Below, one piece after another: positions 10,096 through 19,609 of a DNA stretch of 19,922 nt. This DNA comes from Gryganskiella cystojenkinii. Its lineage: Eukaryota > Mortierellomycota > Mortierellomycetes > Mortierellales > Mortierellaceae. The position numbers and the translations under genes are program-made. The stretch covers positions 1-19,922 of the forward strand of contig JAAAIG010000723.1 in the NCBI GenBank assembly GCA_015852425.1, read 5' to 3'. The notes under the pieces were generated by a model that had not been told where the DNA came from, did not search any database, and saw nothing but the letters and a program-made list of their open reading frames with translations. Position 1 is the stretch's first letter; each line of letters starts with the position of its first letter.

Positions 10096-11242
10096 CCGAA
10101 GGGCGTCAAGCCTCGAGTCAGAGTCAGAGAGGACTGGACCATCAGACTATTGCACACCACAGATTGTTGAGACCCCCCATGGTTCAAGAGAGACGTGATT
10201 TTCAACGCATGTGCAAAGCAAACTTTTTACTTTGTCCCTTTTTGCTTTGTCCCTTTTGAATCGACTATCTCGTTGGCCGTTTCGTCCTCCCTTCTCCTTG
10301 CTTCCGCGTTTTCCTCTTTTTATCTCCCTCGACCCGTGCCTTCAGACTACTGATTGTTACTGCAATGTATTGGCATCGCACAACCATCAACCCTTTTTTT
10401 GTTTATCCAACTTGACGAGACAAGCCATGATAAAGAAGAGATCACGCTCTGTTGATGATGTAAAAAAAAATAAAAAAAAAAATAAGGACAGGGACCCTTT
10501 TTGTTATTATGAAATGGGCGACGATCCTTGATCGATAGAAGGCTCTCGACCCATGGCACTTGCTTTTTTTTTTCTTCTTGGTGCTCAACTCTTCTCTTTT
10601 ATTCGATTGACCAAAGTATCATGTCAAGGGATCGATCTTCTATTTTTCTTAGCACTTTTCGTTCCTCTTTCTCATTCTCTTCGTCACTCCCTCTAGCGCA
10701 CGCTGAGCCCACACTTGCCCAGTGACACTGATCTTTGAAAAAACAAACATTCTCCGCGGCGAGTGGCCTATGCAATTGATCGCCAAAAGTAAAAGAAATA
10801 CTGTATGCCCACAACAAATGATGACCTCAGCCCCTCTTTCTCCTCACACACAGAACTCTTTGCTTTCTTCAGGTACGAAGGCTCAGTTGCAAAGTTGACA
10901 GTGCCACACATTAAAGACTTGAAGGCATTGATATTGCTCTCTGTCCCCGATTGTTGTTCTTTCTGTAATTGCCATGTGCAAAAAAGACTAGGCCGAACAA
11001 CGAAACTACTGTTATGGACGTTTGGAAAGCAAATCGTTGGTGCCTCTTATCTTGACCTCTCTGCCCCATTTCTTCTGCATATTGCTACACGTTTCGTAAA
11101 GTGTAGATTACGGAGTCTCGAGTTTTGTTGGGTGAAGCGCGCGGACAGGCACAACATCAAAATCTAGCATGCCTCTCTCGTCTTGTTTAGGGGCGCCCAT
11201 TTTTTTTGCGTTTTGTTTCATTTTTATGCTTTTCTTCCCTGG

Positions 11243-13086
11243 CTATGGGAAACTACCGAGAGTATAATTGTATTGTCTCATGGGTGTAACAGGTCCCATA
11301 GCGCCTGTCGGTGGTGGTCGCGATGTTTGCATATTGTGGTTGTTTTGTTGTTGATACGTATTTGGTCGATTATGCAACATCGGATATCCACTTGGTCTTT
11401 GTCCTTGTCCGTGCCCTTGTCCTGGACGTGATGTCTGTGCGTAACTTGTGCTTGGACTATAAGGATGAGGTACTGGCATGGATGAAGGCATTGACACTGA
11501 TGTTCTCAAAGGATTGTTGTTTTGAGCTTGATAAGCGTTGGAAGGGTAATTGTTGGAAGTCGTGGGTCCATTTGGGAACGGGGGTACATTCTGATGGCTG
11601 CCTGGAACAGGTCTTGACGGGGGCGCATATTGAGTCGAGGGTCTGAATGTGCTAGGCACTATCGACGGCGAAGCACCCACGATCACCGGGTGAAATACAG
11701 GCCCTGATGGTGGCCCAAAGTGTGAAGAACTTGGTGATGGATAAGAATGTGTTTGCACGGTCGGTCTCATCTGCTGCTGTTGTTGTGGTTGTTGTTGTTG
11801 AAGTTGGTGTTGACCTGGAACAGGGTAAGGTATGGCGCCAGGACTGTATCCGATGGGATGCTGATAAGTATTGCCGGCGAAAGGGGCTGGTGGTCCAATA
11901 GGTCTTCCATGTAGCATGCACATTGCTGGTACATTGGGCAATGGTCGACCTCCGGATGCACCTGCAGGTCCAGGGACCAAATTTCTCTGGGCGTAACGAA
12001 GAGACGGTCGCTGATAAAGTGGCGAGCTGCCGTTGTTGTTGTTGTTGTTGACTACAACACCTGGTCTAGGAGGCGGTGCCTAATATGAAAGGAGGCAAAA
12101 AGAAACGATGTTAACTCTTTTTCTTGCTGTTAATGCCGTCAAAAATAGAAAGTTCAAGTGGATCGAGCCAACAACGAGGCACAGACAACAAACAATTAAA
12201 GATTGGATCCTGGATTTCTCGACATGTCATCATATTGCCACACAAAAATAGCAAAAAAAAAAAAGAAGGCACAGTCACAGTCTAGGGGAGAGCAAGAGGA
12301 GGCGAGAACATACCACTGCATAGAATGTCAATTCAAAGTAGACATCACCCGTTGGAGCTCCCTTGACTTTAATAGGAAACCATACTGTTGTTGTAGTTTG
12401 CCAAACGGCAGGGCAGCAAGGCACAGAAGAAACAAAGAACAGGAAGGGAGAAAAGAGAACCAAAAAGGAGATGGATGAAGGTCAGCCAGTCTGCAAAAAC
12501 AGCCCTTGTGCGAACTTGCCCATCAAGTCAGCAGTCCAGCTCACTCTTTCTTATCAAAAAAGAGGGGTTGCTGGGCAACAGGTGAAGCAGTTGCAGTGTT
12601 ATTGAATATTTCCTTACCATCGAGCTCGCCCTTGTCAATGACCTCGTGAAGCATGAGGATGCCCTCGCCAATCAGCTCGTTCTTCTTGCCTTCGTCATGA
12701 ACAGAGACCCGCATATCGAGTTGACCCTGGAAGACATCCAACCGAACCTGCATCCACGTCCAAGTTATTGTCAAAGAGAGAACAAAGAGAGAACAAGGTG
12801 AGAACAAAGAGACTACTTTTAGACAAGGAGTTTAGGAATAGTGGCAAACAGTAGCTAAAGGTGAAAGAGCATATGTTGAAAAAAGTGTTTCTTTTGTTCT
12901 GAATACCTCCTGGTCCCACTCGGGCTCAATGGCGGCTATTAGAGAAGCTTTGGTGCGCTTGTTCTGGTTGCCCAGTCTGAGTTGGACGTAGGGCGACTGC
13001 TTCCCACCGGACCTGTTGACAAGTTTCCGACCCTTGATCGGGATGGCGACCAAGACGCCGAGCTTGCGCGGGGGAGCAGTCGTCAT
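11243..13086 (-). CDS. C2-domain protein with Pro/Gln/Asn-rich tail, fic1/Inn1-like, 4 exons
   Basis: Exons (minus) at 12907-13086, 12618-12747, 12314-12384 and 11243-12079 join in frame to give 405 residues. Residues 8-127 form a C2 domain: LGVLVAIPIKGRKL opens it, PEWDQE|VRLDVF crosses intron 1, and VWFPIKVKGAPTGDVYFELTFY closes it. The rest is disordered and rich in Pro, Gln, Asn, Ser and Tyr, with an NNN run, a QQQQ run and proline motifs such as APPPRPG and PPSRPVPG. A single N-terminal C2 plus a proline-rich tail is the architecture of fungal ingression proteins (S. pombe Fic1, budding yeast Inn1), which act at the cytokinetic ring through SH3 partners. The usual loop-1 Asp is Ser here (KQSPYV) and loop 3 has few acidic residues, so calcium binding is doubtful, as for Inn1-type C2 domains. 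The assignment rests on architecture; another C2 scaffold is possible. Confidence 0.82.
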
Positions 13087-13708
13087 TATTGTACTTTGTT
13101 ATCTTTCCTTGCAAAAGACTTGTTTGGGAATGAGAACGTCGTGATATTGGGCAACAAAAGAGGATGGAGAGGTTTGGTCGTTGTAGTCAATGTGAGTGAA
13201 TGTCTGTTGGTCCGGGTATAAATGAATGAGTGAAAAGTGGAGAATGAGCGAATCGAAACGAAATGTGGAGGGAAAATAAAAAAAAAAAGTCAAAAAAGGC
13301 CCCTCCTGACTGCAAGGCACCACAAAAAGAGGCACAGACCGTTTTTCCCTGCAACACTCTGTTTCGACATTGAACAAATGTCCTCTTCCATAGTATGCAA
13401 GCGACCGTTAGTCAGGTAGGACTAAGATTCCCTTGAGTCCTGACAAGGAGCAGTCTTCTTGTTCATTTTTTTGTCTTGTTCATGTTGCCAAGAAGGCTGT
13501 CTACTTGCGTGCCCTTCTTTTCTATTTTTCGTTTTCAAAGACAAGACAAGGCAACTCCTGGCGTTGTTTAATGGCTACTCTTTGTGGATATTATGGTTGG
13601 AATAGTTGGGATATGGACAAAAAAATACAATATGGTTTCTTTGGCAGAAAAAAGAAAAAGACTTGGAGCATCTTGGACAAAAGACAGGACGCTTGTTTTC
13701 CATGTCTT
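13087..13708. other. Intergenic region between the C2 and SNARE genes
   Basis: About 620 bases containing the promoter side of the C2 gene and the 3' flank of the SNARE gene, both read on the minus strand. It is A-rich in places (for example near 13277-13298). No further gene or clear element is visible. Confidence 0.6.
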
Positions 13709-14708
13709 TTACTTCTTAACAAGAGGTACGATGATGATGACCAAGAGGATCACAACACCGAATCCAACAATCAAGCGCCACTTCATGTTCTTCCACCACA
13801 TCTGACGACGAACACCCGAGGCTCCCTTGCGGAATTGAACAGCACCCTGCTCAAGATCAGCTGTAGAATTGAAAACAAAGGGTAGAGAGAGAGAGAGTTG
13901 TTAGAACAGCAAAAGAATCTTTCTCTGTGAAGGGAAGGGGGGCACAGGACAGAGAGAAAACTGCCAGGGGTTCGGTCATTCAAAGAAAAACGATTGAAAA
14001 AAAAGGGGGAGTGTTGGGTCTTGATCCACTTTTACAAGAGTACGATCAACCACAAAACCAAACGACAGAGTTGACAACGCAAAAACCAACAGTTTGGAAA
14101 TAGTCAGTTTCGTCGCGAATATCCTGGAAAAAAAGCAACAGGGGAATGAAGGAAATCCAAAAGGGTTTTGTTCAAGGGGACCCCGCTCAGGATAGAATCC
14201 ACGCCCGTCAATAAGGAAGGAAACAGACGCCCCACGAAAGAAAGGTGGAATATGAGAGTGCGTCCTTTCCCGATGGTATGTTGATGTTGCTGCTATTGTG
14301 GGGTTGTCTTGTCATCGTGGCAGTGTTTTGTGTGTGTGGAAGCAATTGTGGGTGTAACATGATATTAATAATAAAAACAACAGACACGTACTGGTCTTGT
14401 GCTGGAGAGTATCAAGCTTCTCGCCACGGTCCCGGACAGAGTCAATGTTCTGCTGCATGATGCCGACGACATCGTTAACCTGCTGCTGCAGCTGAGCAGT
14501 CTTGGAGGAAGAGGCAGTTGGGTGAGGGTCGTAGGGGGTCGAAGACCTAGAGTTTCAATGAAAAGAAAGGAGGGTTAATGATTATGCCGTCAGCGAACAG
14601 AGTCCTGCCAGTTATAACATTAATGAGAAAGGGAGAAAGAGCAAAAGAAGAAAAAAAAGAAAAAGGGCCAACATATTAATCAGGTGTCGTGAAACATGTA
14701 ACTTACAT
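13709..14708 (-). CDS. Synaptobrevin/VAMP-like R-SNARE (Snc1/Syb1 type), start codon split by an intron
   Basis: A tail-anchored vesicle SNARE for Golgi/endosome-to-plasma-membrane traffic and exocytosis. Exons (minus) are 14707-14708 (only AT), 14392-14546 and 13709-13860, giving 102 residues. A short disordered N-terminus is followed by the SNARE heptads (about 20-72), with the zero-layer arginine at R41 in SVRDRGEKL. Next come the juxtamembrane MWWKNMK and a hydrophobic anchor at about 82-100 ending VPLVKK. Alignment with VAMPs needs no gap across the last splice, so no exon is missing there. No unsplit ATG gives the full protein: AT at 14708-14707 precedes GTAAGT, and the acceptor CTCTAG is followed by GTCTTCG, so splicing creates ATGTCT. 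The next in-frame ATG is codon 31 and would delete much of the SNARE helix. The second intron (13861-14391, 531 bases) is unusually long for this window. Confidence 0.93.
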
Positions 14709-14968
14709 GTTGAAGGAGTGCGTTTAGTTTGTGATGGAGATGAGCGAAGGATGGATGGGAAAAAAAAGAGCGATGAAAAAGTGAGGGTGTTCAGGAGAAA
14801 AGGGGTGCACTGCCACCACGTGCAATTACAAAACAGACTGTGCAAATATAGAAATATATCTTTTCCATGGGCCTTTCATTCTCCTGTTCTTACTCAATGA
14901 TGCAGTGATTCCGTCTTGACATTCCCACCCCGCACAACATTATACCCGCTTCTCCTTCTCCTGTGGTC
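14709..14968. promoter_or_regulatory. Divergent promoter shared by the SNARE and PB1-NAD kinase genes
   Basis: Only 260 bases separate the two start codons, which face away from each other, so regulatory sequence is likely shared. A palindromic E-box CACGTG (14817-14822) lies near the middle and could bind bHLH factors. A pyrimidine-rich tract directly precedes the NAD kinase ATG. No good TATA box is placed for either gene. Confidence 0.5.
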
Positions 14969-17162
14969 ATGGCAATCCTGCGCCTCAAACTGACTCACTG
15001 TCAAAAATCTGTCCATGTTCAAGTCAATGGTAACCCCCAAGGAAATGGAAAACCAACCGAGCACCCGAAGCAATCTTTTTCTATTCTACCTTTCACAAAC
15101 ATTTTCTTGCCCTGCCTTGCTTTATTAGACCTGCAACCTGATACCATCTATGATCGGTTCAGCAAAGAGTTCTCAGATGCCGGTTCTGAGCCGACACTCT
15201 GCTGGCGCGATAGCGACGGAGACTGGATCGAGATCCACAAGAATGACTCTGACTTTGAGGTCATCTTGCAGACCGTCGTTGAAAAGCATGGGATCGTACA
15301 CATCCAATCCGGAGATACCAGCGGAGTATGTCTCTCATTTGCAAAGAATCACAGTGTTCTTTACCCCTAGGGCCCTTCCTGTATTCATTTTGACCGAGCT
15401 GACATTTAGGATAAAATTTTTTTTTCTTTTCAAATTGGCCCATAGGTCTACGAACCCGCGGAACTCGGGCAGTTGTTGCAAAGGTACGACTGTGTTTCAC
15501 TGAAAAAAAGTAAATGCGAGCCGGGGTAGCGTAAAGACTCAAGATCTGACCTACTTTTGTTCCAGATACGAAAACGTCATGGACACGTTCGATCATCTCA
15601 GTCGGAACATTGTCAAGCTACCACCAATCTCCAACATTTTAATCGTCACCAAACCGGACCCAAAGCTCGCCAAACTTACAAAGGACATCTCCATCTGGCT
15701 CCTCGAGACCTTTCCGGGAATCACACTCTTTGTCGACAAGAAACTCCAGGATCGATCCTCATTCAAATACGACGAGATCCTGCAACACAATCCTTCTTGG
15801 GCGGATCGACTACAGTTCTGGACTCTCGAATGTCACAAGAATTCGAGCAAGCAGATCCACCTGGCAGTGACCTTGGGAGGCGATGGGACAGTCCTCTATA
15901 CGGCCTGGATGTTCCAACACCGAGTCCCTCCCATTGTGGCGGTAAGAATCGGATCGCCACTGTTGAAATTAATGGTGTTGATGTCCCACACAGCGCTTCG
16001 TTTTGCTCTTTATAGGAAGCCGTCATTTGTTCACTGGCAGACTTTACCTGTTTCAATCTCATTGACGTTTCACATCTGTTGGACCCGCCTCTCAGTTTCA
16101 TCTGGGCAGCTTGGGATTCTTGACAAACTTCAATTTTGATAGCTACCGACCCACTATGACAAATATTCTTCGAGGCGAAGGATTGAACCTCAATATTCGG
16201 ATGCGATTACAGTGCTCAGTCTACAAGTATCGAGAGCCGGCGGACCAAATCATCCGCTCGACCAACTCTGCAATCATCGATGGGTCTAGTACCAGTGATG
16301 ACGAGGATGCGGACGAATCTAGGAGGACGGCGGAGATGCAGAGAAAGGCAGAGATTATGCGCAAGGTCAAAGAGATGGACTCTAAACAGGGCGCTGAAGT
16401 AGCGGATCTAGGAGTCTGTCATGACAAAGGTCAGAACCTGATCACTCGGATCCCAAGGCCCAAGGCGGAAGAGTTTATGACACCGACAGACTCTTGGCAA
16501 GTCTTGAATGAAGTTACAGTTGATCGTGGTTCGAACGCAGGAATGCTTCAATTAGAGCTGTACGTCGATGGCAATCCCGTTACGACTATTCTCGCCGATG
16601 GACTAGTCATTGCTACAGCTACCGGATCCACCGCGTACTCTGTAAGTGGACGTATTGACGAATTAAAATTGGCACTTCTAGCGTCAGAACCTTATCATAA
16701 CATCGCCACCGTTTTTGTGTCCGCTCAACAGCTGTCGATCGGAGGGTCACTCATCCATCCCGACAAGAACTCGATTATTCTGTCACCCATTGCCCCCCAT
16801 TCCTTGACAGCGAGGCCCATGATCATACCCGGCACGAAGCACCTGCGAATCTGTGGTATGATTTTTTTTTTTTTCAAGAAAAAGTGTTGTGAATAGTATT
16901 TTACGTGCTGGTGAACATCTTTTAATCATTTTCCTGTTCAAAAATAGTACCCGCAACCAGTAGAACAACGGCATGGGCGTCCTTTGATGGTAGACATAGA
17001 CAAGAGATTGGCAGGGGAGATTCTATAATGATCACGGCTTCGAAATACCCGGTCGCGACAGTATGCAGGAGGGATCAGAGCACGGACTGGTTCACGGGAT
17101 TGACTCAGGTCCTGAATTGGAACAGTCGTGTACAGCAAAAGCCTTTTGATTCACATTTGTAG
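14969..17162 (+). CDS. NAD kinase with N-terminal PB1 domain, 7 exons
   Basis: Phosphorylates NAD(H) to NADP(H) using ATP. Exons 14969-15029, 15129-15325, 15446-15483, 15566-15941, 16096-16641, 16732-16855 and 16948-17162 join in frame to give 518 residues. Residues 1-80 look like a PB1 domain: a first strand with lysine (AILRLKLT, K7) and an acidic OPCA-type motif (CWRDSDGDWIEIHKNDSDF, 45-63). A short linker leads into the NAD kinase domain: ILIVTKPDPK, the signature GGDGT at 203-207, LGSLGFLTNF near 228-237, VLNEVTVDRG at 361-370, and TGSTAYS|LSIGGSLIHP rebuilt over intron 5. The end is STDWFTGL...LNWNSR. A charged insert of about 85 residues (roughly 271-357, with SDDEDADE) lies between two core strands. 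No mitochondrial presequence is obvious, so a cytosolic enzyme is likely. The start ATG at 14969 is used rather than the upstream in-frame GTG. Intron 5 (90 bases) has no in-frame stop. Confidence 0.93.
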
Positions 17163-17846
17163 CATTATTAATTTGATCCCGTGTCGTCGAAGAAGATAAT
17201 GGCAGGATTGTCAACGTCCTTAACCAACAAATCACTAAAAACCAGTTCATTGATCAAAGCTCGAAGAATCTTCCGTGAGATAATAAGAACGCTTCCAAGA
17301 GGCAATACTCCCTGGGAGAGGACTCAGTGCATCCCATGTTTGCCCACTAAATAATCAACCCGTCTGTCGTGTTTTGTGTGTCTCCAAGTTTGAACTAGGA
17401 TGACATAGCGAATATGTCTAGGGTAACTCAGAGCAAATTGAGTTGTGTCCGTGTGCATGAGCTGCGTTTTTCTGCTGGGAGTGTCAAACTTTTTTTTTTT
17501 TTTGTCCCGTGTGAAAGAAAGCAACCACTGTTGGGACACTCCGAGCACGGACGGTCGGTTTGCATGTGATTCGATCTTTTCATGTTCCCTTCGGAGAGAA
17601 AGAGGAGCGACATTCCGATTAAAGAGGTTTCTTAAATGGAAATGTACCTTTGAGAAGGGTAGCCTGTGGTGGGACACAACGCGAACACAAAAAAGGATGG
17701 GTTGAGCCGGGTTTGTGTGTATGTCTGGTCCTTCTCTTCAACTTCTTTCTCCACTTACACTTTTCACTTTCTCTTGCTGGAACCAACCTGACCCCGCCTC
17801 CCTATCCTCCTCTTTCACAGATTTACATATCAAACTTGCATTCATC
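17163..17846. other. Intergenic region between NAD kinase and carrier genes
   Basis: About 680 bases with a T-run at about 17490-17504 and a C/T-rich stretch (about 17735-17825) directly before the carrier ATG, probably its core promoter and leader. Open frames here show no family resemblance. Confidence 0.6.
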
Positions 17847-19609
17847 ATGTCTGACAGCACTGTTCACGCCATTGCCGGTATGTAGTGTCTCATTCCTTTC
17901 CTCATTCGACTCTGTCTGCCTTACTGTAGGATTCGAAAGATTCGCATTTTGAGGGGGCCATTACACATCACTACTGCATGCACAGAGTACACTCAACAAC
18001 GCCGTAAAAGACTGAGTGAAGGAAGCAGCTTATCCGTGGACCTCAAGAGCGTGTTCTGACAACCCCTTTACTTTTATTACTTGTCTATCTTCGCCTTTCG
18101 TAGGAGCTGGAGGTGGAATCATCTCCATGGCCTTGACGTACCCCCTCATTACCATCAGCAGCAGACTTCAGGTTCAGAAGGACAAGAAGAGCGAGGACTC
18201 TTATAAAGTACGTTCTTTATTCAAAAATCATAGGCTACCTTTGAGAAATACAACTCAATGCTACCCGATCCACAAAAAAAAATCGATCTTGCAGAGTGGC
18301 GTAAAGTGAACATGAATCATAAAAGGCCTGACCTGTCCTCTTTCCCTTGATCACCATAGAGTGGATCTGACGCTGTCAAGAAGATCATTGCCAAAGAAGG
18401 TATCGCCGGTCTTTACTCGTAAGTTTATTGACATCGGAGATGAGCACGACTGAAGCAGACACGATCAACGAGGGACATGCCCAAAAAAAAAAAAAAAAAA
18501 AAAGTAGAGAGGATCTAACCTCGCATCCCTTTTCCGCTGTAATCTCTTATTCGTAATGTGCGCAATAGTGGTCTGGACAGCGCTTTGTTCGGAATCTCGT
18601 TGACCAACTACACGTACTACTACTTTTACGAGTTCACAAAGTCCTTGATTAACAAGGCACAGATGAGCACTATCGAGTCCATGTCTGCCGGAGCTGTTGC
18701 TGGTTCGTGAATCGGACTTATTATTATTATAGTTTTCCCTTTCCACCGAGGTCCACGCTAACCTTCAAGCAACCACGTTTTTTCTTTTTCTTTTTATGAA
18801 CATGCTTAGGTGCCGCCACTGTCTTGATCACCAATCCCATCTGGGTTGTCAACGTAAGCTAATGGTCGCCTGTTCTTTTGACCGTTGTGGCAAAGGCCGT
18901 TGATGTATCGAGTGGTCACGCTCATCTCTGCATGTTTCTTTTCTTATTCTTTATATCTGCAATCCGTATTAGACCAGAATCGCCACTCGCAATGCTAGCG
19001 CACCCAACTCTCGCCCCATGGGCACGATCGAGACTGCGACTCAGATGATCAAGGACAACGGCATCAAGTCGTTCTGGCAGGGAGTCATGCCCGCGCTGAT
19101 CTTGGTCGCCAACCCCATCATCCAGTACACTGTCTTTGAGAAGCTCAAGAACAGAATCGCAAAGTCGCGAGCCCTCACCAGCTTTGATTTCTTCTTGTTG
19201 GGCGCCATCTCCAAGTTGGCTGCCACGAGTATTACTTACCCTTACATGTACGGTAGCAGTTCCTTTCTCTCCTGATTGAGGGTGATTATACGTTCGCTAA
19301 TGCGTGACTATTGAGATTGCTGATAGAGTATTTACTCTTTTCTTCTTTTGCTCTGTCAATAGCGTGGTCAAGTCTCGCATGCAGTTGAAGCAGTCGGATA
19401 ACGCCAAAGAGAACTACAACTCAATCATGGATGGATTCCGCAAGATTATCAAATACGAGGGTATCGCCGGTCTTTACAAGGGCATCTCGTCCAAGATCGT
19501 CCAGTCCATCTTGACCGCCTCGTTCTTGTTCATGGCTCAGGCTTCCTTGGTTCAATACGTTGCTCAGCTGTTGACCACCCTCGGTCTCCGGGCACAGAAG
19601 CGTATCTAA
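17847..19609 (+). CDS. Peroxisomal adenine-nucleotide carrier (PMP47/ANT1/SLC25A17 type), 7 exons
   Basis: A mitochondrial-carrier-family membrane protein expected to exchange cytosolic ATP for AMP across the peroxisomal membrane, supporting fatty-acid activation. Exons 17847-17877, 18104-18207, 18360-18418, 18569-18702, 18810-18853, 18973-19247 and 19363-19609 join in frame to give 297 residues, the usual size. Three tandem repeats are seen. Repeat 1 has TYPLITISSRLQVQ (P24), repeat 2 NPIWVVNTR (P119), and repeat 3 PYIVVKSRMQ (P214, rebuilt across the last intron). The matrix-helix motifs EGIAGLY occur in repeats 1 and 3. The peculiar TYPLITISSR form and TNPIWVVNTR are characteristic of the PMP47/SLC25A17 branch rather than mitochondrial ADP/ATP carriers. 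Exon 4 ends at an off-consensus donor GTTCGT, supported by phase and by the motif AGAATVLITNPIW. The same nucleotide-carrier branch also includes less studied relatives, so the exact substrate is inferred. Confidence 0.92.
18483..18503. repeat. A21 homopolymer in a carrier intron
   Basis: Twenty-one consecutive A in the intron 18419-18568. It is prone to slippage and read-length error. Confidence 0.9.

Larger units (their letters stand above)
9743..11242. other. Longest gene-free stretch of the window, with simple repeats
   Basis: About 1.5 kb between the 5' end of the His-rich gene and the 3' end of the C2 gene. From 9743 to about 9965 the plus strand is strongly purine-rich, so the minus-strand leader of the His-rich gene is pyrimidine-rich. 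Tetranucleotide repeats follow at 10033-10056 and 10080-10095, then A-runs near 10460-10485. A 120-residue open frame (10805-11167, plus) exists but has no family resemblance and sits in low-quality sequence. I found no tRNA or snoRNA that I could defend. Confidence 0.6.

Noticed and set aside
10810..10900. Possible C/D box snoRNA around ATGATGA at 10818
   Set aside because: No D box at a suitable distance and no terminal stem visible.
10805..11167. 120-residue plus-strand open frame in the long intergenic region
   Set aside because: No recognisable motif, no pairing exons, and composition like the surrounding non-coding sequence.
16856..16896. NAD kinase ending at 16896 with a Phe/Lys-rich tail
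   Set aside because: This is read-through into intron 6; splicing to 16948 restores the conserved C-terminal block (AWASFDGR, STDWF).
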